A DNA stretch of 64,000 nucleotides from Haliclona indistincta (taxonomy: Eukaryota > Porifera > Demospongiae > Haplosclerida > Chalinidae): assembly GCA_964017065.1 (NCBI GenBank), contig OZ024786.1, positions 5,061,781 through 5,125,780 of the forward strand, read 5' to 3'. The position numbers and the translations under genes were made by a program. Position 1 is the stretch's first letter. Each line of letters starts with the position of its first letter. The notes under the pieces are model-generated. The model saw only the letters and a list, made by a program, of their open reading frames with translations. It did no database searches and was not told where the DNA came from. Positions 1 through 12,155 of this stretch are shown here, in pieces.

Positions 1-367
1 CATTAGTGCATGAGGGCGCTGAAATGTACATTGTGAAACTGTAAAAAGGGTTATGAGGTGGTGACCACGTGTGTTATAAGTACAAATTAAGGTCACAATG
101 CAGGTGGTAATTTCTTCAGTATAATGCTAGCCATCTCTTCCTCTTGCACCTTCTGATGGTACTCTTTTAGTTTACCTAGAACAGCAACAAGATGAACGAT
201 AACCAGCTAGCTAGCTGTGGGCCTCTCACCTTTGAAGGCAATCAATCGCTCAATTCGATCCTCAACAATCAGTTTCAGAGCATCCACATATCCTAGTACC
301 ATATTCCATTAAAAGATTCAGAAGTCACAACTGCTTTTGAAGACCATTTTCTGATGATACTTTCCAG

Positions 368-495
368 ACCATTTTTGGGAGCAGCAGAACCACCATCTCC
401 ACCTCTACCACCAGCTCCACCTGCCCAGCACCTTCCTTCTCCACCTCCTCTAAAATCACAGTCAAGAACTGATCCTTTGGCAGCCATCCATGCTG
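368..495 (+). CDS. Proline-rich exon ending in a WH2-like motif
   Basis: A plausible internal exon: an AG acceptor after a pyrimidine-rich stretch (ends 367) and a GT donor at 496. It encodes a run of proline-rich motifs (PPSPPLPPAPP) followed by TDPLAAIHAG. That last part resembles the start of the actin-binding WH2 helix of WASP/WAVE (SCAR) proteins, where a proline-rich region comes just before WH2. If so, the host gene would be an actin-nucleation promoter acting at the cell cortex. No neighbouring exon with the rest of WH2 or the acidic tail was found within a few hundred bases, and reading on past 495 meets a stop at once. It could equally be an unrelated proline-rich protein. Confidence 0.33.
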
Positions 496-1767
496 GTTAG
501 TAATACAGCTGAGCCGGACATACAAGATTATACTATGATATGATTTCATCGATGCAAACTAGAATAACCTGTCAGCTTTCAAATATCACAGGGAATATGG
601 CACAATTGGAGAGAGTTCTCAATATGGCTCTAATGAAGAATTGTCGAGACATCAGTCACCCATGAAAACACCGACAAACAGTGCTAGGAAGGAGAGAAAA
701 AGGCGCACTCCACTGTAGACACAGGTATTCATGTCAACACTCTTGATTAATGATGAAATAATCTAGTTACTAAATATGAAATAATCTGGTTGTAAGGTAC
801 TTGATTGTATCTGAGACTCCATAAGTAGATTTTTCAGATGACTATCAAATGTTATCTAGAGTAGTTTACCTACTATGGCCCAGTTGTATCCCGACGAAGA
901 TTGCAGTAGACCTGCAGCGCATGGATACAGATATGATAAGGTATTCTCAAAGTATCTGGCAACCACTAGAGTCACACCACAGAAACGTACCTCACAGTCT
1001 TTGTTATTGTATGGCAGAATCTGTCAGAGTTTCTGTATGACAGTTACTAGTGTTACTGTATGGTCACTGTCACTTTCACTGTTAGTTGCTGTCATTGTTG
1101 TTTGTAATAATTATTGTCCTTTCCTAGATACAGAAAAGTGTTTTGTGATGATTGCAAGTTTGTGTGTATATGTTGTATACATATAAACAATAGTAGTTTA
1201 TTGTTGATATGTTTTATATATAAAACTCAAGTCAGGGCCCCGGGCTGCAGGTGTTCAATCAAGTACTTTGAGATGAATAATCAGATCATTGATCGGCACA
1301 CTTTGCCTACGAGGCACGAGAATAGATTGATTCTTGTACATGTACACAGAGAATGATCACATGAGAAAAATAGTTTGTTAAAAACGAACGCATTTACTCT
1401 CCTCTCCGCCAGTTTCTTCAGTGGTCACTGAGAATGTTCATATATTCACAAAAATGAAAATAGTATATTGTTTATATATATAAACTACTGATTCCTTTCT
1501 ATCAACTCATGCTGATATGAATGATGTGCGAGCCGAACGAATGAAAGTTTTGAATGAAGACGTAGCTGATAAATATTGTTTAAGAATATTAACATAATTA
1601 TATTGTATGAATACATATCAGTAGTGTTATAGTTATATAGTTCTTCACATATTTCTTGTGCTGCCTGGTAGTCCAGAGTCCAGGTTTTGTACTGTCCAGA
1701 GGAGATCACTCAAGAGCATCAACTTGAGTTAAGAAACGCTCACAGGATCTAAGAAGCTGATCAGACT
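496..1767. other. No gene recognised
   Basis: Only short, low-quality open frames on both strands. No splice-bordered exon or family motif was recognised. Confidence 0.4.
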
Positions 1768-1920
1768 CCTACACCAGGAGATGTTGTGATAATTCACGAT
1801 GATGATCATCCCAGGGGATACTGGAGGTTGACAGTAATCGAAGAACTAATTGTTGGCAGAGATGGATTGGTTTGAGGCGCTGACTTGAGACTTCCACTCA
1901 AGAAAGGACGACGAACTGTA
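1768..1920 (+). pseudogene. BEL/Pao retrotransposon tail (DUF5641-like)
   Basis: The plus-strand frame reads PGDVVIIHDDDHPRGYWRL, then EELIVGRDGLV, a stop, and GADLRLPLKKGRR. This matches the DUF5641 segment at the C-terminal end of BEL/Pao polyproteins, which follows the integrase. The TGA at 1873-1875 sits where the family usually has arginine (CGA to TGA is a one-base change). Just upstream (about 1707-1740) is an out-of-frame stretch reading like the ELRNAHR block that precedes DUF5641. Nothing else of the element (reverse transcriptase, protease, LTRs) was recognised, so this is a decayed fragment. Confidence 0.6.
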
Positions 1921-2745
1921 ATACTCATGGCACCGAACTGATCAATCACTTTTCACTTGTTTTACACTAGTCATTGTACACCAAGTCACTATTTAAGCCC
2001 TGGTGGCACACTCTCACATGTTCACGTTCATATGTTCAGTTCAGTCTGTCACTATTTTCTATTGCTGCATTCTCAGACAATAATTATTTCTCAGTCATTT
2101 GCTGCGGTAGCTGTCAATATCACACGAACCACACTCTGTGGACGATTATATAACTCCACGTGACTATTCATCATTTCAACTTACTAACTCTGATTTATTA
2201 TGTACGTATCATGTGATCTACCTAGCTGTTACGAATGAGAATTTGAGCAAGTCGATAGAATACGCAGAACAAAAATTCTAGGTCTGGGTAAACAATAATC
2301 TACATGGTCCTTCGAACCGGATCGGAATACCAATAGTCAGCTTGAGTCAAGCTGACTACAGACGAGCTACGGAGACGATCAATCACGTGGTATGTCAAGG
2401 ACGAGCAAACTCGGAGAACCGACCTGCCGATTGAGACTGACAAGCAGAGTACCGCCGACACTGTTCCCGAAAGCATGAATCTAACGACGGGAGCCAAGAC
2501 CAATGAGAGTTTAACTCGAAGGCTCAAGGGAATAGGCGGGCATGGAGTACGTGTTTGAGATGAAGTATACAAACAAGCTAAAAATATTGAAGACCTTTTC
2601 AGACAAGGCTACATTACTCGCTGTGATGGATCATGAGATCTTAGAGGTGATATCTGAAGACAAAGTTGAAGGTGAAATAGAGCAGAGTGACATATGAACA
2701 AGCTAGGTGTTGAGGAGAGCTACCCACTCCTAGTGGGTGGAGGAA
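1921..2745. other. No gene recognised; GC-richer island at 2300-2560
   Basis: The island at 2300-2560 keeps frames open on both strands but shows no family motif. It may be the retrotransposon's 3' region, since it directly follows the DUF5641 tail. That link is only positional. Confidence 0.35.
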
Positions 2746-3200
2746 ATGAAGCGCATCTTACCATGGTTATATTGGTCGTGGTGTTTTGCTCATCGCCTTG
2801 AATTAGCCTGCAAAGATGCTTTCAGCAGTTCCCTTTCTCTAATATTAGCAAGATGTTGTTGTGCTTGTATTGTGTTTCAAGAATCATTGCATCCGACATC
2901 GCCAACTTGTGATCTGACAATCAGGCTACCAACTATGCATCAAGACTAGAATAAATTTAAGGAAACCTTTATAGAATGTGACAACATATAATTTAGACTG
3001 ATTCTATGTTGTTCTCTATTCTCTAATATTAGCGAGATGTTGTTGCGCTTGTAATACGTGTATGAGAAGTCTTCGAAAAAAATCGAATGAACTTGCAGGT
3101 GTTATGGAAGAGCTGAAAGGCATTTTGGAATTTCCTGTTGGTTTTAAAAATTTTATATACAACCTTGCACACAATCAATGCTGTTTGATCTCGTAATGGT
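2746..3200 (+). pseudogene. hAT transposase remnant (ZNF862/C17orf113-like)
   Basis: Two blocks in order on the plus strand. The first (about 2755-2830) reads PWLYWSWCFAHRLELACKDA, the conserved CxAHRLEL block of hAT transposases related to ZNF862. The second (from about 3062) reads RKKSNELAGVMEELKG and then ILEFPVGFKNF, the KSxxELxxxxEDLKxVFEFP block that follows it. The segments between them are out of frame and no catalytic triad is left. The second block matches the fragment on the minus strand at 25698-25965, so at least two copies of this family are present. Confidence 0.6.
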
Positions 3201-3802
3201 TTAGAGAAATGACTCAAGAGGGTAACTAATAGAACTCTGGCTTAGTGCATGGTTGCAATGGTGTTATGTAAGGTCATTGGATGGAATTCAGTTTGCCGTG
3301 TGTGCACTCAGCAAGCTTGCTTTAACACACTTACCTAGGATCCAGATCGACTGGATTGGATCTGCGTCCACGCTGTACACTAATCTGGATCTGCTTCACT
3401 AGGTGGAGTTGATCCGGGTTCCTATGCGCACCATCAGCATGCTGGTGTACCTGCATTTGACAGCATTCTAGACTAGAGAATTTCTTGGCGATGCAGTGTC
3501 ACTATTGAAACTGCTACTGTCTCTAATCGTCAATTCTGTCATGAATTTCATTTCCTTAAATGTTGTTCCCTCTTGTATAAATTTGGTTGTCTCTTTCATC
3601 ATCCTGAAGAAACCGACTTGATGCCGAGCCTCTCCAAATCGTAAATTTTTCAAATTCATGGTCGAACAAATGAGATTGTCTAAATAATTTATTATTAGTA
3701 ATATTATATTGCAATGAGCTGTAACTAGAAATACTACTACCAGATAATGGCATGCTATAAAACTATACTGGCAAGCATGCAATTGATTATTAATTTTTTT
3801 AG

Positions 3803-4153
3803 ATACAGTGTAACGGAGACTATAGGACAGCACATGGTGCTTGGCAGAATCAAGAAATTTGCTGACTTGAACTTACAAGAGTCAGAAGCATTTCTCAAAG
3901 TCTGTCCATGTGCAATCGTTGACAAAGCTAAAGTGATTGATTGTTTGCTCCTGTCTGGAGTTGTGTACACAAATGAAGTATACAATCAAATCAAGACAAA
4001 TGACTACACACTAGCCATCAATGATGGAAATATTGGAAAAGCCATAAAGTACATCATAATCACTGAACAAGATTATATCTATATAGTCATTGTGCACCAT
4101 TGTGTGGTCACAAGTGGGCCGTGCAACCACATCAAAGTGATATCTGAAAGCAG
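3803..4153 (+). CDS. Internal exon of an unclassified multi-exon transposon protein
   Basis: A clean exon of 351 nt with an AG acceptor ending at 3802 (after a T-run) and the donor CAG|GTGAGT at 4154. The frame is open throughout. The N-terminal half reads IGQHMVLGRIKKFADLNLQE and ends with VYTNEVYNQIKTNDYTLAIN, followed by GKAIKYIIITEQD and a core of hydrophobic strands. The pattern 'Y-x-R/K-x-x-N-x-Y-T/A ... G-x-I-x-Y-x-x' recurs in large uncharacterised transposon ORFs of sponges and cnidarians (from memory, not searched). I cannot name the superfamily. The partner exons may lie downstream but are interrupted by the MITE at 4288. Confidence 0.4.
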
Positions 4154-4287
4154 GTGAGTATGCATGTTTCGTCCACAAGAGGAAGATTGTGACAGTCAAC
4201 GTCCACATGTGACAGACTCAAGAGTTGGCTTCCCAGTCAGTGTCCACCTAGGTCATCTGTTAGGACCTATACCCCAACCTTTAGCTA

Positions 4288-4814
4288 CCGTAAATCGGGA
4301 AATTTTCGTTGTTAAAATATTTTCGTGGGTAAGCCCAACCACGAAAATTAAACACACGAAAATTTTTTAACAACGAAAATTTGTAAACACGTGTGTGTCG
4401 AGTTGCGAGTTGTATACTTTAAGTTTATGCTCAAGAGCTTGGCTGCAGCTGAAACACTGTCTGCCTAGAGTTACTGTTTAGCCAGCGACAGTTAGTGACC
4501 TTCTACTTTGCTATCAGGAACGAGCGTCTCAGACGATCGCCAGCGCCTGAGCGTTTTGGTCTGTCCCAGGCTAACAAATGGACAGGATTCATTCATTCAG
4601 CTGGCTCCTACACTCTTGTGTACACAATAACCACGAATACAAGCATCGTTACTGTCGTTACAGCTGTCAGCAGCAACAGCCATGCAGTTTCGTCTTACAC
4701 CTTGATAAATTTTCGTTGTTAAAATATTTTCGTGGGCAGGTCGACCCACGAAAATATTTTAACATGAAAATTTAACACGAAAATTTTGTTACACGAAAAT
4801 TTCCCGATTTACGG
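4288..4814. mobile_element. TA-flanked MITE with internal hairpins
   Basis: Terminal inverted repeats CCGTAAATCGGGAAATTTTC (left) and its complement (right) flanked by TA on both sides, as expected for a Tc1/mariner-type target duplication. Inside, the motif of the type TTTTCGTGGG...CCCACGAAAA occurs as nested short palindromes near both ends. No transposase is encoded. A single truncated end of similar sequence (CCGTAAATTGGGAAATTTTC) is seen at 47507-47526. Confidence 0.75.
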
Positions 4815-6600
4815 TATTCCTCTCCCAGAGGCCGTAGTGTGAATGATGGCAAGTTCACCACTTAAAAACCATGTGAAGGATTCGCCTATCTTTTATCACA
4901 TGATTTTACAGATAAATTCTGTGCAACAATCAAGGCCCAGGAGGAGCACATAAGTTCATTCAAGCAAAATATTGTTGTCATGGTAAGCTGAGCATGAATA
5001 ACCATTTTGCTAGTCATTATGAAGTTGTGTATCAACTCACAACGATCTAAAGAAAGTGTATACGCATGACTGGAATAGAAGAGGACGATATCAACACCTT
5101 ATGTCTAGCCTTATTGGCGCACAATTGGCAATAGTCTTTATGGAGAGCCTCATAACTGATAGTTTAATATGTGTGACTGATCAGGTTAAACATCCATCCT
5201 ATTATGAATGAACAAAAAAGACAGATAGACAATCAAACAGAAAAAATAATGGTAAGCAACAGATGATGGCGAGGCGACAAATGCATAATACACTCAGAAA
5301 AATCTCGAGCTTCTTGTACTACAACATGACACTGAAGCACATACACTAACACACAGCTCATTTACTGAGTAAAGGTACGGTAAAACGGCTCGCTGCTTGT
5401 GCAAGCTTGCAGAAACTTTCGTGTCATGTTATTGTCAACAGATTACCCTTCTGAAGGTGTAGACTGGAAAATCTCTCTATCATTAAGTAAATTGTCTGTT
5501 CTGCTGGTTTGCTTCTTTATCACAAGAAATTCGAAGGCACAGTGAAGAATTGGATAGCAAAGAAATCAAATGGACAGTAATGTCTCGCTGACGAGCAGGC
5601 ACGGTCATTAGCTGTCCTATAATTATAGCAATAAACTAGGAGACTGTCTACACACAACTTGCTCAAATGCTAGAGCATTGCCCAGTGCATGTCAGGCTCA
5701 CAAGATTAGAGCCAAAAGACTCTAAAGAGCATCCATACATGCCTGGATTGAATGACTGGGTGATCAAAGAGCCCTGTTTGATTCACATATACTGCTAGCA
5801 TCCTTACATTTCACAACTCTAATAAGTTTGACAGACGATTCCTCTAAAATTATAGAGAGGTGTGGCTAGTACTAGTTGAAATTTACTGTTAAAACAAAAA
5901 TTAAAGACATGTACATATCTTACTGTGACTAAGACAAGGCTGTTGACTAGTAATGCTATATAAGAGAACATAAGGAACTAATGACTCTCAACATCATCAT
6001 AGTATTTGAATTCAATAGTCTTTACCATGCTCATCATTGTACGCATTAATGGCAGAACTGGATCAACTTCCAACTTCTTTGATAGACTCACAGGGATTCT
6101 CTTTTTCTTTGAAGATGTTCTCAAAGAAAAAGGAGGCCAGCAGCTCTCCTCTCGTTCTTTCCATCTCAAGAATTCCAGTGGCTGCTGGTCTCCTTTTTGA
6201 CATCTTTGAGGAGATTGGTGTCACTTGTGTAGCTGTCGCTGTCTTGGCATGAAAGATGGCAGCTACATGCACAACATCACCAGATCCTCTAGTTTTCAGG
6301 CGCTATGAGATCAGCATTTCCATACATAATAGTGAAATCCCTTCTTCAAGATTTAATAGACAACAGAGGTGGCAAGGTGTATCATATGTGCAACGAAATT
6401 GGAGGTGAAGGGGTCTCTGAGATACACATTAGTCAAAGACAACAATATTATCCAGTCACACTACCATCTATCCGTCCATTTCCCATCAAGTTAAAAGTAG
6501 GTTGAAGTGCAGTAAATCACTGCCAAAGACACTGAAAGATATGAAGTTTGTTGTTCTAATACTAAATTTGATGACAAATTTAACACGTTGAACGAGACAG
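4815..6600. other. No gene recognised
   Basis: AT-rich with scattered short frames on both strands. A 5978-6270 stretch stays open in several frames but shows no family motif and no convincing splice borders. Confidence 0.35.
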
Positions 6601-7935
6601 GTGAGAGGTATTCGCTGTATGTTATCTGAACTCCAAGACTTGCCCGATTCTGATTTCTACAACTACCGCATCAAAGTAACTGTGAGCACAGATCTGACAT
6701 TAAAGAGGTAATTAAAATAACAATGTCACAAAATATAATATCTTGGTTACTTTTATGCAAGACACCATTAAACCGTATCTGAAACAAGTGAGTACTACAC
6801 CGCTTTGCTGACAAATCTGAATACTTATTTTACATACAAACCACTCTCGATCTGTACTCGCCAGTTCTAGTGGGACGATCAACAAACCACCTCACAAACA
6901 TGCCCTTGCATGTAAACTGAAGTCCACAGGTCTTTGGTCATGCAGGACAACACTTGCATCCTCAATCACTTCCCATCAATGTAGCAGAGGTAGCGACGCT
7001 ACTACCATCAGCTGTCACTACTCAGCTGACTCGATGCAGACCTTCAGCACCGAGGAGTGCACTCATTAGTTACTTGATAGAACAGCAAGTCGTACTGCAA
7101 AAAAGCACAGAAAGAACAGAGTGTCAGCTGACTGAGCTGTCTAGTCGTTCAGAGGACCAGACTGCTGTTTCTTTGCCGAAGGAGATGAGTGTAAGTATTA
7201 CAAACTGTACGTAATTACAGTAGACTCTCCATAAATATTTATCAATAGGGTTTGGTACACGAAGTCTACCGCCAGATGATGGAAGAGGAATCACTGTATC
7301 ATTTATGTAATAAGCATTATCTCACAGTGTATAATGAATTACACAAACCAAGCCCTTGTGCCTCTTGCGGTTCAAAGTCAAAGACATAGCGGAGCATTAT
7401 TTTCCGCCACTCACCGCACCTACTTATGATTATATCTGAAATGCTGAGTCAAGCAACAGAAACACCAGTTACAATAGCTACCGATGATGTCATTGTATCA
7501 GAATCTCTGACCCTTAGTCATATCATGGACAGAATCACTTTATTGTTATACAATATGCTCATTACAATGTTCTATCTGTCACCTCAGTACAGTACCATTG
7601 CCATGCTTAGTCTACCGACCTCTACATTAACAATGAACCGATATCCACGTTCTGAGGCAAGGAGGGAGGGAGAGGGGAGAGATGAAGGGAGGGAGGTGGA
7701 GAGAAAGTTCATTTTCAAAGCAAGACACTCTACTACAGTCACTTCACTTAAGGATGATCAGGGGCTACACCGATATAGAGTTATATCGGTGTTAGAGCTA
7801 CAGGGAAACATGATGGCTGGACTGGATCAGTTGGAAGAAGGAGACAGTATAACAGACTTCATCGAGTCCCACTTTGATGCAGCTGGTGATCCTTTTAGCG
7901 AGCTAAAGACAAGGCATAAACAAGACAAAATATAA
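6601..7935 (+). pseudogene. Unclassified transposon protein with Cys-rich block (several exons, one nonsense)
   Basis: Three or more exons can be read. Exon 6601-6707 has an AG acceptor and a GT donor and starts VRGIRCMLSELQDLPDSDF. A second block lies at about 6930-7195. A third exon starts at 7249 after an AG and encodes GLVHEVYRQMMEEESLYHLC, then NKHYLTVYNELHKPSPCASCG. TAG at 7387-7389 interrupts it in frame, and the frame goes on with RSIIFRHSPH and runs to 7935. The block 'HLCNKxY..YxExHKPxPCASCG...FRHSPD' is a zinc-binding-looking region I remember from large sponge and cnidarian transposon ORFs. The function is unknown, perhaps DNA binding. The stop and uncertain exon joins indicate decay. 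The acidic end (EEGDSITDFIESHFDAAGD) is intact. Confidence 0.42.
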
Positions 7936-9761
7936 AAGACAATCTATTTTTCATAAGGCTGTTGAGATTCTGAACTAAACCTGATGGTCCTACCGACAGA
8001 TGAAACACTGGATGGTCCTACCGACATCAGTAAAGTATGCCCTTTACATCGAGTTCTAATTTGAAAATTGAAGTTGTGTTTTGTTGTACAGGAGGTGTAC
8101 TTGAATCTTGCAGCTACCACTTTTCAAATTGGATTCAATTAACGTATTTCATTCACACACTGGTGTTCACCGTCTCCAGGTGTCTTTAGGAGACACCAGC
8201 AGAGCGACTCTATAAATTCGCAAGGACAAACAAGGGATCAGACTGGGTGGTGGGCGAACCGGCTGTGGAAGCAGGATCAAATACTCCAAGACCCTTGGTG
8301 CTGTGCTGTCGTTACGTGCTAGAGATAAGACCAGAGTAAGTTGTGCGTAGGCTATGGGAAGTGGATCATTAGGACTGGAGTGATGGCTAAGTGATGCAAC
8401 AAACTGAGCCATCCAAAGACCTACCCGAAAAGTCAAAATAGGGGAAAAGGGGGATAGAGTGAATTAGAAGAAGCCAAGCGACCCCGGCACGCTACTGCTA
8501 TGACTGTGATATCTGAAGCAATGTGGAGGAACCTGGACATTGATTTTGGACATTAATTAAGCTCTCTAGTGTAAGTAAAAGTATTTCGTACCTCTTCTTC
8601 TGTGTGTTTGATTGGAGAACAAGTGTTGGTTACCTTCAAGTGGTTTTCCACGGGCAACGATTACCTGTGAGTCAAGGTAAGCGGCTAAATACCAACACTA
8701 CATTCTGGATATTGTTAGACTTTTGCTCACCCTTCAATATTCAAATGGAAAGCTTGAGCGCATCTTTTTCTATTCTCAAGGCCGACAAGAGGTCTTCCCT
8801 TAGTGATGAAGCTCTAGATGACCTACTTTCGTTGAACATAACCTTCCTGACGATCTTGTTCACTTTGTCTTGGTAAGTGATGCTGTTCCTGGTCAATCAA
8901 TCTTCTTGGTCGATAGGCTGTAGGCTATCGTTAATTCTGCACTAATTCTACGAGGTCTTTTTCTGCTTACCCTGCTCACCTTTTCCTCCAGAGCCTAAAT
9001 CAAGGTACCCACTCCTATTTCGTAAACCATCTTCGTCTTTTAATCGCTCGTTAGCTCGTTCTTAGCTGATCTTCTGATATTTATAAATGGCCTGTCTGCC
9101 ATGTCTTCCTTCATACATTTTGTAGTCAAAAACTTACTAAACACTGCATGATGGTAGGGGAAAATATTGGCCGGTGATTTTGAACAAAAACTACTTGTGT
9201 CATATCCTCCACAGATGGCTGGAATGGAACTAGATTGCAATATGGCATCCTATACTTCTCTGCTATGCCTGTAAAACAGTTAACTGTGTTCGTAGTTTCT
9301 GTTTGCCATTGTTTTGTGGTCAAATTCACTTGGTTTCACTTAAGATTGTTTGCTAATGAAATATTGCTATATTGAGGCAGCTAACAAGGTGGTGCTGGGG
9401 ATGGTTGGGCCTTAATGTGAGAGTAACTGCCAGCTTTTGCTGTGAAGAAAATTAGAGACAAATTCCCATCCAGTGGTTACAAGGGATTTAAATTTCCCAC
9501 ATTGTAGTGATCAGCTATTTTTTGAAAATATACTCTTGTGCTCCTGAACTGCTTTTTCCTTGTCCGGCCTTTCTAACTTGATACACAATGGTGGCGGTGA
9601 AGCGGTTACTTTAGATGTGTTCTTTTTGCCCTTTATTTCTTCCCATAGCTTCGCAAATAGGTCTTCAACTTAACCTATTACGTAAAAGTATGATCATCAT
9701 GTAATGAATTCAACATTAGCTTATCATAGAGAGAGTCTGTTCGACTTTGCCTGTGGCAGCG
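7936..9761. other. No gene recognised
   Basis: Nothing I can support. GC-richer 8160-8480 and short open frames at 8604-8876 and 9040-9329 lack motifs or splice borders. Confidence 0.4.
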
Positions 9762-10170
9762 CAATATGGACAAGACCAAGAGGTATCCAGCTGCTTGGAG
9801 ACAGACCTTATGACTGCTTACATTGACCAGAGCAATATGGACAAGACCAAGAGGTATCCAGCTGCTTTGAGACAGACCTTATGGCTGCTTACATTGACCA
9901 GAGCAATATGGACAAGACCAAGAGGTATCCAGCTGCTTGGAGACAGACCTTATGGCTGCTTACATCGACCAGAGCAATATGGACAAGACCAAGAGGTATC
10001 CAGCTGCTTGGAGACAGACCTTATGGCTGCTTACATTGACCAGAGCAATATGGACAAGACCAAGAGGTATCCAGCTGCTCGGAGACAGACCTTATGGCTG
10101 CTTACATTGACCAGAGCAATATGGCAAGAGGTATCCAGCTGCTTTGAGATAAACCTATGCATGCTTACTT
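9762..10170 (+). repeat. 71-bp tandem array, about six copies
   Basis: Units begin with CAATATGGACAAGACCAAGA at 9762, 9833, 9904, 9975 and 10046. A sixth, shortened unit starts at about 10117 and has lost the 'GACAAGACC' segment. Spacing is exactly 71 bp between the first five. Copies differ by a few substitutions. Because 71 is not a multiple of three, each unit is read in a new frame, and a frame of 151 codons stays open only because all three forward frames of the unit lack stops. It is a young minisatellite rather than evidence for a gene. Confidence 0.9.
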
Positions 10171-10246
10171 CGACAACATCGACAAGACCAAGATTTGTAT
10201 GATGATCATGATGTGGAGCAGCAACAGGCTGTATGTGCATTAAAAA

Positions 10247-11312
10247 ATGGCACCAGTAATCACAGCTTTCGATCACGTCCACTATCGCAAACCAATTGCC
10301 AGGCACCTAGCAGATCTTATCATGCCTAAATCAGTATCTTGGAAGTGCATAATCTATGTACTCAGTACACATGGCTGGGAGAAACTAGTGGAGGAGGGAA
10401 TTGACTTGAAAACAGTTAACAGACTTGTTTTACGATTTGCTACGCCTCTTCAAGCTGCTCAAGACACAGATCATCAAAACAGAAGTCCAAGCTATGCTCG
10501 CGTAAAGGTATGACTATAGAAAACTTATTGTTCATTATTGAATTTACTCTATCGACCAGGAATGTTGCTGTCATGATGATGACAAAGCAATATCCAGGTA
10601 TTTTTAAATTTGTGTTCTTATTTTGCATGACTTAGACCTTCCTATTTATGGAAAAGAAGACGCATCAATATTTACTCAAAAAATAATGAATGCCATTCTT
10701 GGCCCTGACCTTAATAAGAAAAAGATTTGTTCCAAGGTTCCTTTTGCTGTCAACTGCAATTCAATATTCCTAGTTGATCTTTTGAATTTGGGCACTTCTC
10801 GAGATATCATATGTGATGACATGGGTAGCTGGGGGCGGATGACATGGGTAGCTGTTCTTATTTTGCATGTCAATTTAGTGCTCAAGAAACGCATAATTAT
10901 ACTTTCACGAGACATAATTGGCCTATTCACTTATTTTTGCTGTTAGTTTATCCTTGATTGTTTTGATAAACCAGAGTTGTGCTAGCATGAGCTGAAATGG
11001 TCAGCACTCGATCTGAGAGTGATGCTACTTTCTTATTTGTTGATTTCTGAGCATGGGGCAGAAGTTACAGAACGTGGTTGAGCGTTGATGAATTTGGCGA
11101 TGTTTATGTTTCCGGAAAGTCAAAGCCGAGTATTATGGATCTCGATCTGAAATACTATATCATTTGGAAACGCTACTATGTGAACAAATCTAGTCCTGAC
11201 TTGAGGAATATCATCGTTACTTTGGTATTGCACTATGATTGTGAATCTCGTTACATGTTTATGAGCATTGTGCATCGTCTACATGACTTCACTTGTCCCT
11301 TATCCAATGATT
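10247..11312 (+). pseudogene. Unclassified transposon protein remnant (AFDHVHY ... GSW ... YYVNKSSPDL blocks)
   Basis: Three separated plus-strand blocks: 10247-10513 (starts APVITAFDHVHYRKPIARHL), 10623-10860 (contains CNSIFLVDLLNLGTSRDI, then CDDMGSWG), and about 11066-11312 (RSWLSVDEFGDVYVSG and later YYVNKSSPDLRNII). In sponge and cnidarian genomes I recall large transposon ORFs with the same order: a DHVxY-RxxxxHLADL block, a VVDxSxLxxPxDIxxDxxGSW block, then RRYYxNKSSPDLxR. They are probably exons of one copy. I did not place every splice junction. Superfamily and catalytic residues are unknown. Confidence 0.4.
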
Positions 11313-11649
11313 AAGTGTTCTGACATCTCTCAAGAAACAGTCAAGTGAAAGTACCGCCAAACGAGCAATATCATTTGTCTGCTTATCATGCACCACTTTT
11401 TGTTCCCAAGTACCATAATATTAACTAAAGTCATTTCGTGAACAGTATTCAGTTAGTTTGTCAATGTGCATTTTGTCAGTTTCTCAATGTGTGAATAGTG
11501 TGTAACAGATGTTTCTACAAGATGACCCAAGCAAGCAGCAAGCTGATGCATCATGATGATCTTCAGAGCATGTAAAGAGAGCCGCTGTTCTGTTCCTGTT
11601 AAAAACAGGCGAGAAGAACAGGATTCCTCTATCATCTTTAGAAGAGCTG

Positions 11650-12021
11650 ATGAGAGACACACAACAGCTCATCTGCACAGTACTTGACCGTGCACAGTCA
11701 CGCTCAGTCTCCAGTCTCCACGCTCAGTCTGAGGATAGCCTCGACCCATTTGTAGGCCTAGAAACAGCACACTATCGAAATGAGTATTTCAAACAGCAAA
11801 TGAGTTTGACCTTTAGTATACTGCCAGTGCATGCATGTGATAATGTCTGGTATAACCCTCACTTGATGCCTGATGGTCTACTGGGAGACTACTGTGACGG
11901 AGAGCAGTACAAATCACACCCTTTGTTTCAATCTGATCCTCATGCTTTACAGATAAACCTCTACTGTGATGAGTTGAACCGTGCAACCCCATTGGACTCA
12001 ATTGAACCCTCACCCCATTGA
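11650..12021 (+). pseudogene. N-terminal block of unclassified (Tnp2-like?) transposase, truncated
   Basis: An open frame of 123 codons. Its last third reads LLGDYCDGEQYKSHPLFQSD followed by PHALQINLYCDE. The same 'YCDG-x-x-(Y/F)K-x-HPLF' block occurs in the copy at 16150-17155, where it leads into IEVINPLGSYTMKHKLG. Here the frame departs from the family right after LYCDE and ends in a run reading NRATPLDSIEPSPH, so the 3' part was lost or replaced. The first third is Ser/Gln-rich. It is recognised only by comparison with the second copy in this window and memory of the family. Confidence 0.42.
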
Positions 12022-12155
12022 ACCGTACAAGCTAAAGGACTTGCAAATAATATTAGCGCGCGCGGTCTACCTGATCACGTGATCTCAAGTGTGATCGAAG
12101 CCGCAGCCAGCTAGCCAGTCGCAAGTGAAGTCGCAGTTGGAAGTCAGAAGCATAG

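Noticed and set aside
9762..10170. CRISPR array
   Set aside because: Units are contiguous with no variable spacers, and the host is eukaryotic.
9747..10202. 151-codon frame as a repeat protein gene
   Set aside because: The 71-bp period changes frame each unit; the openness is explained by a stop-free repeat. No start context or splice signal.
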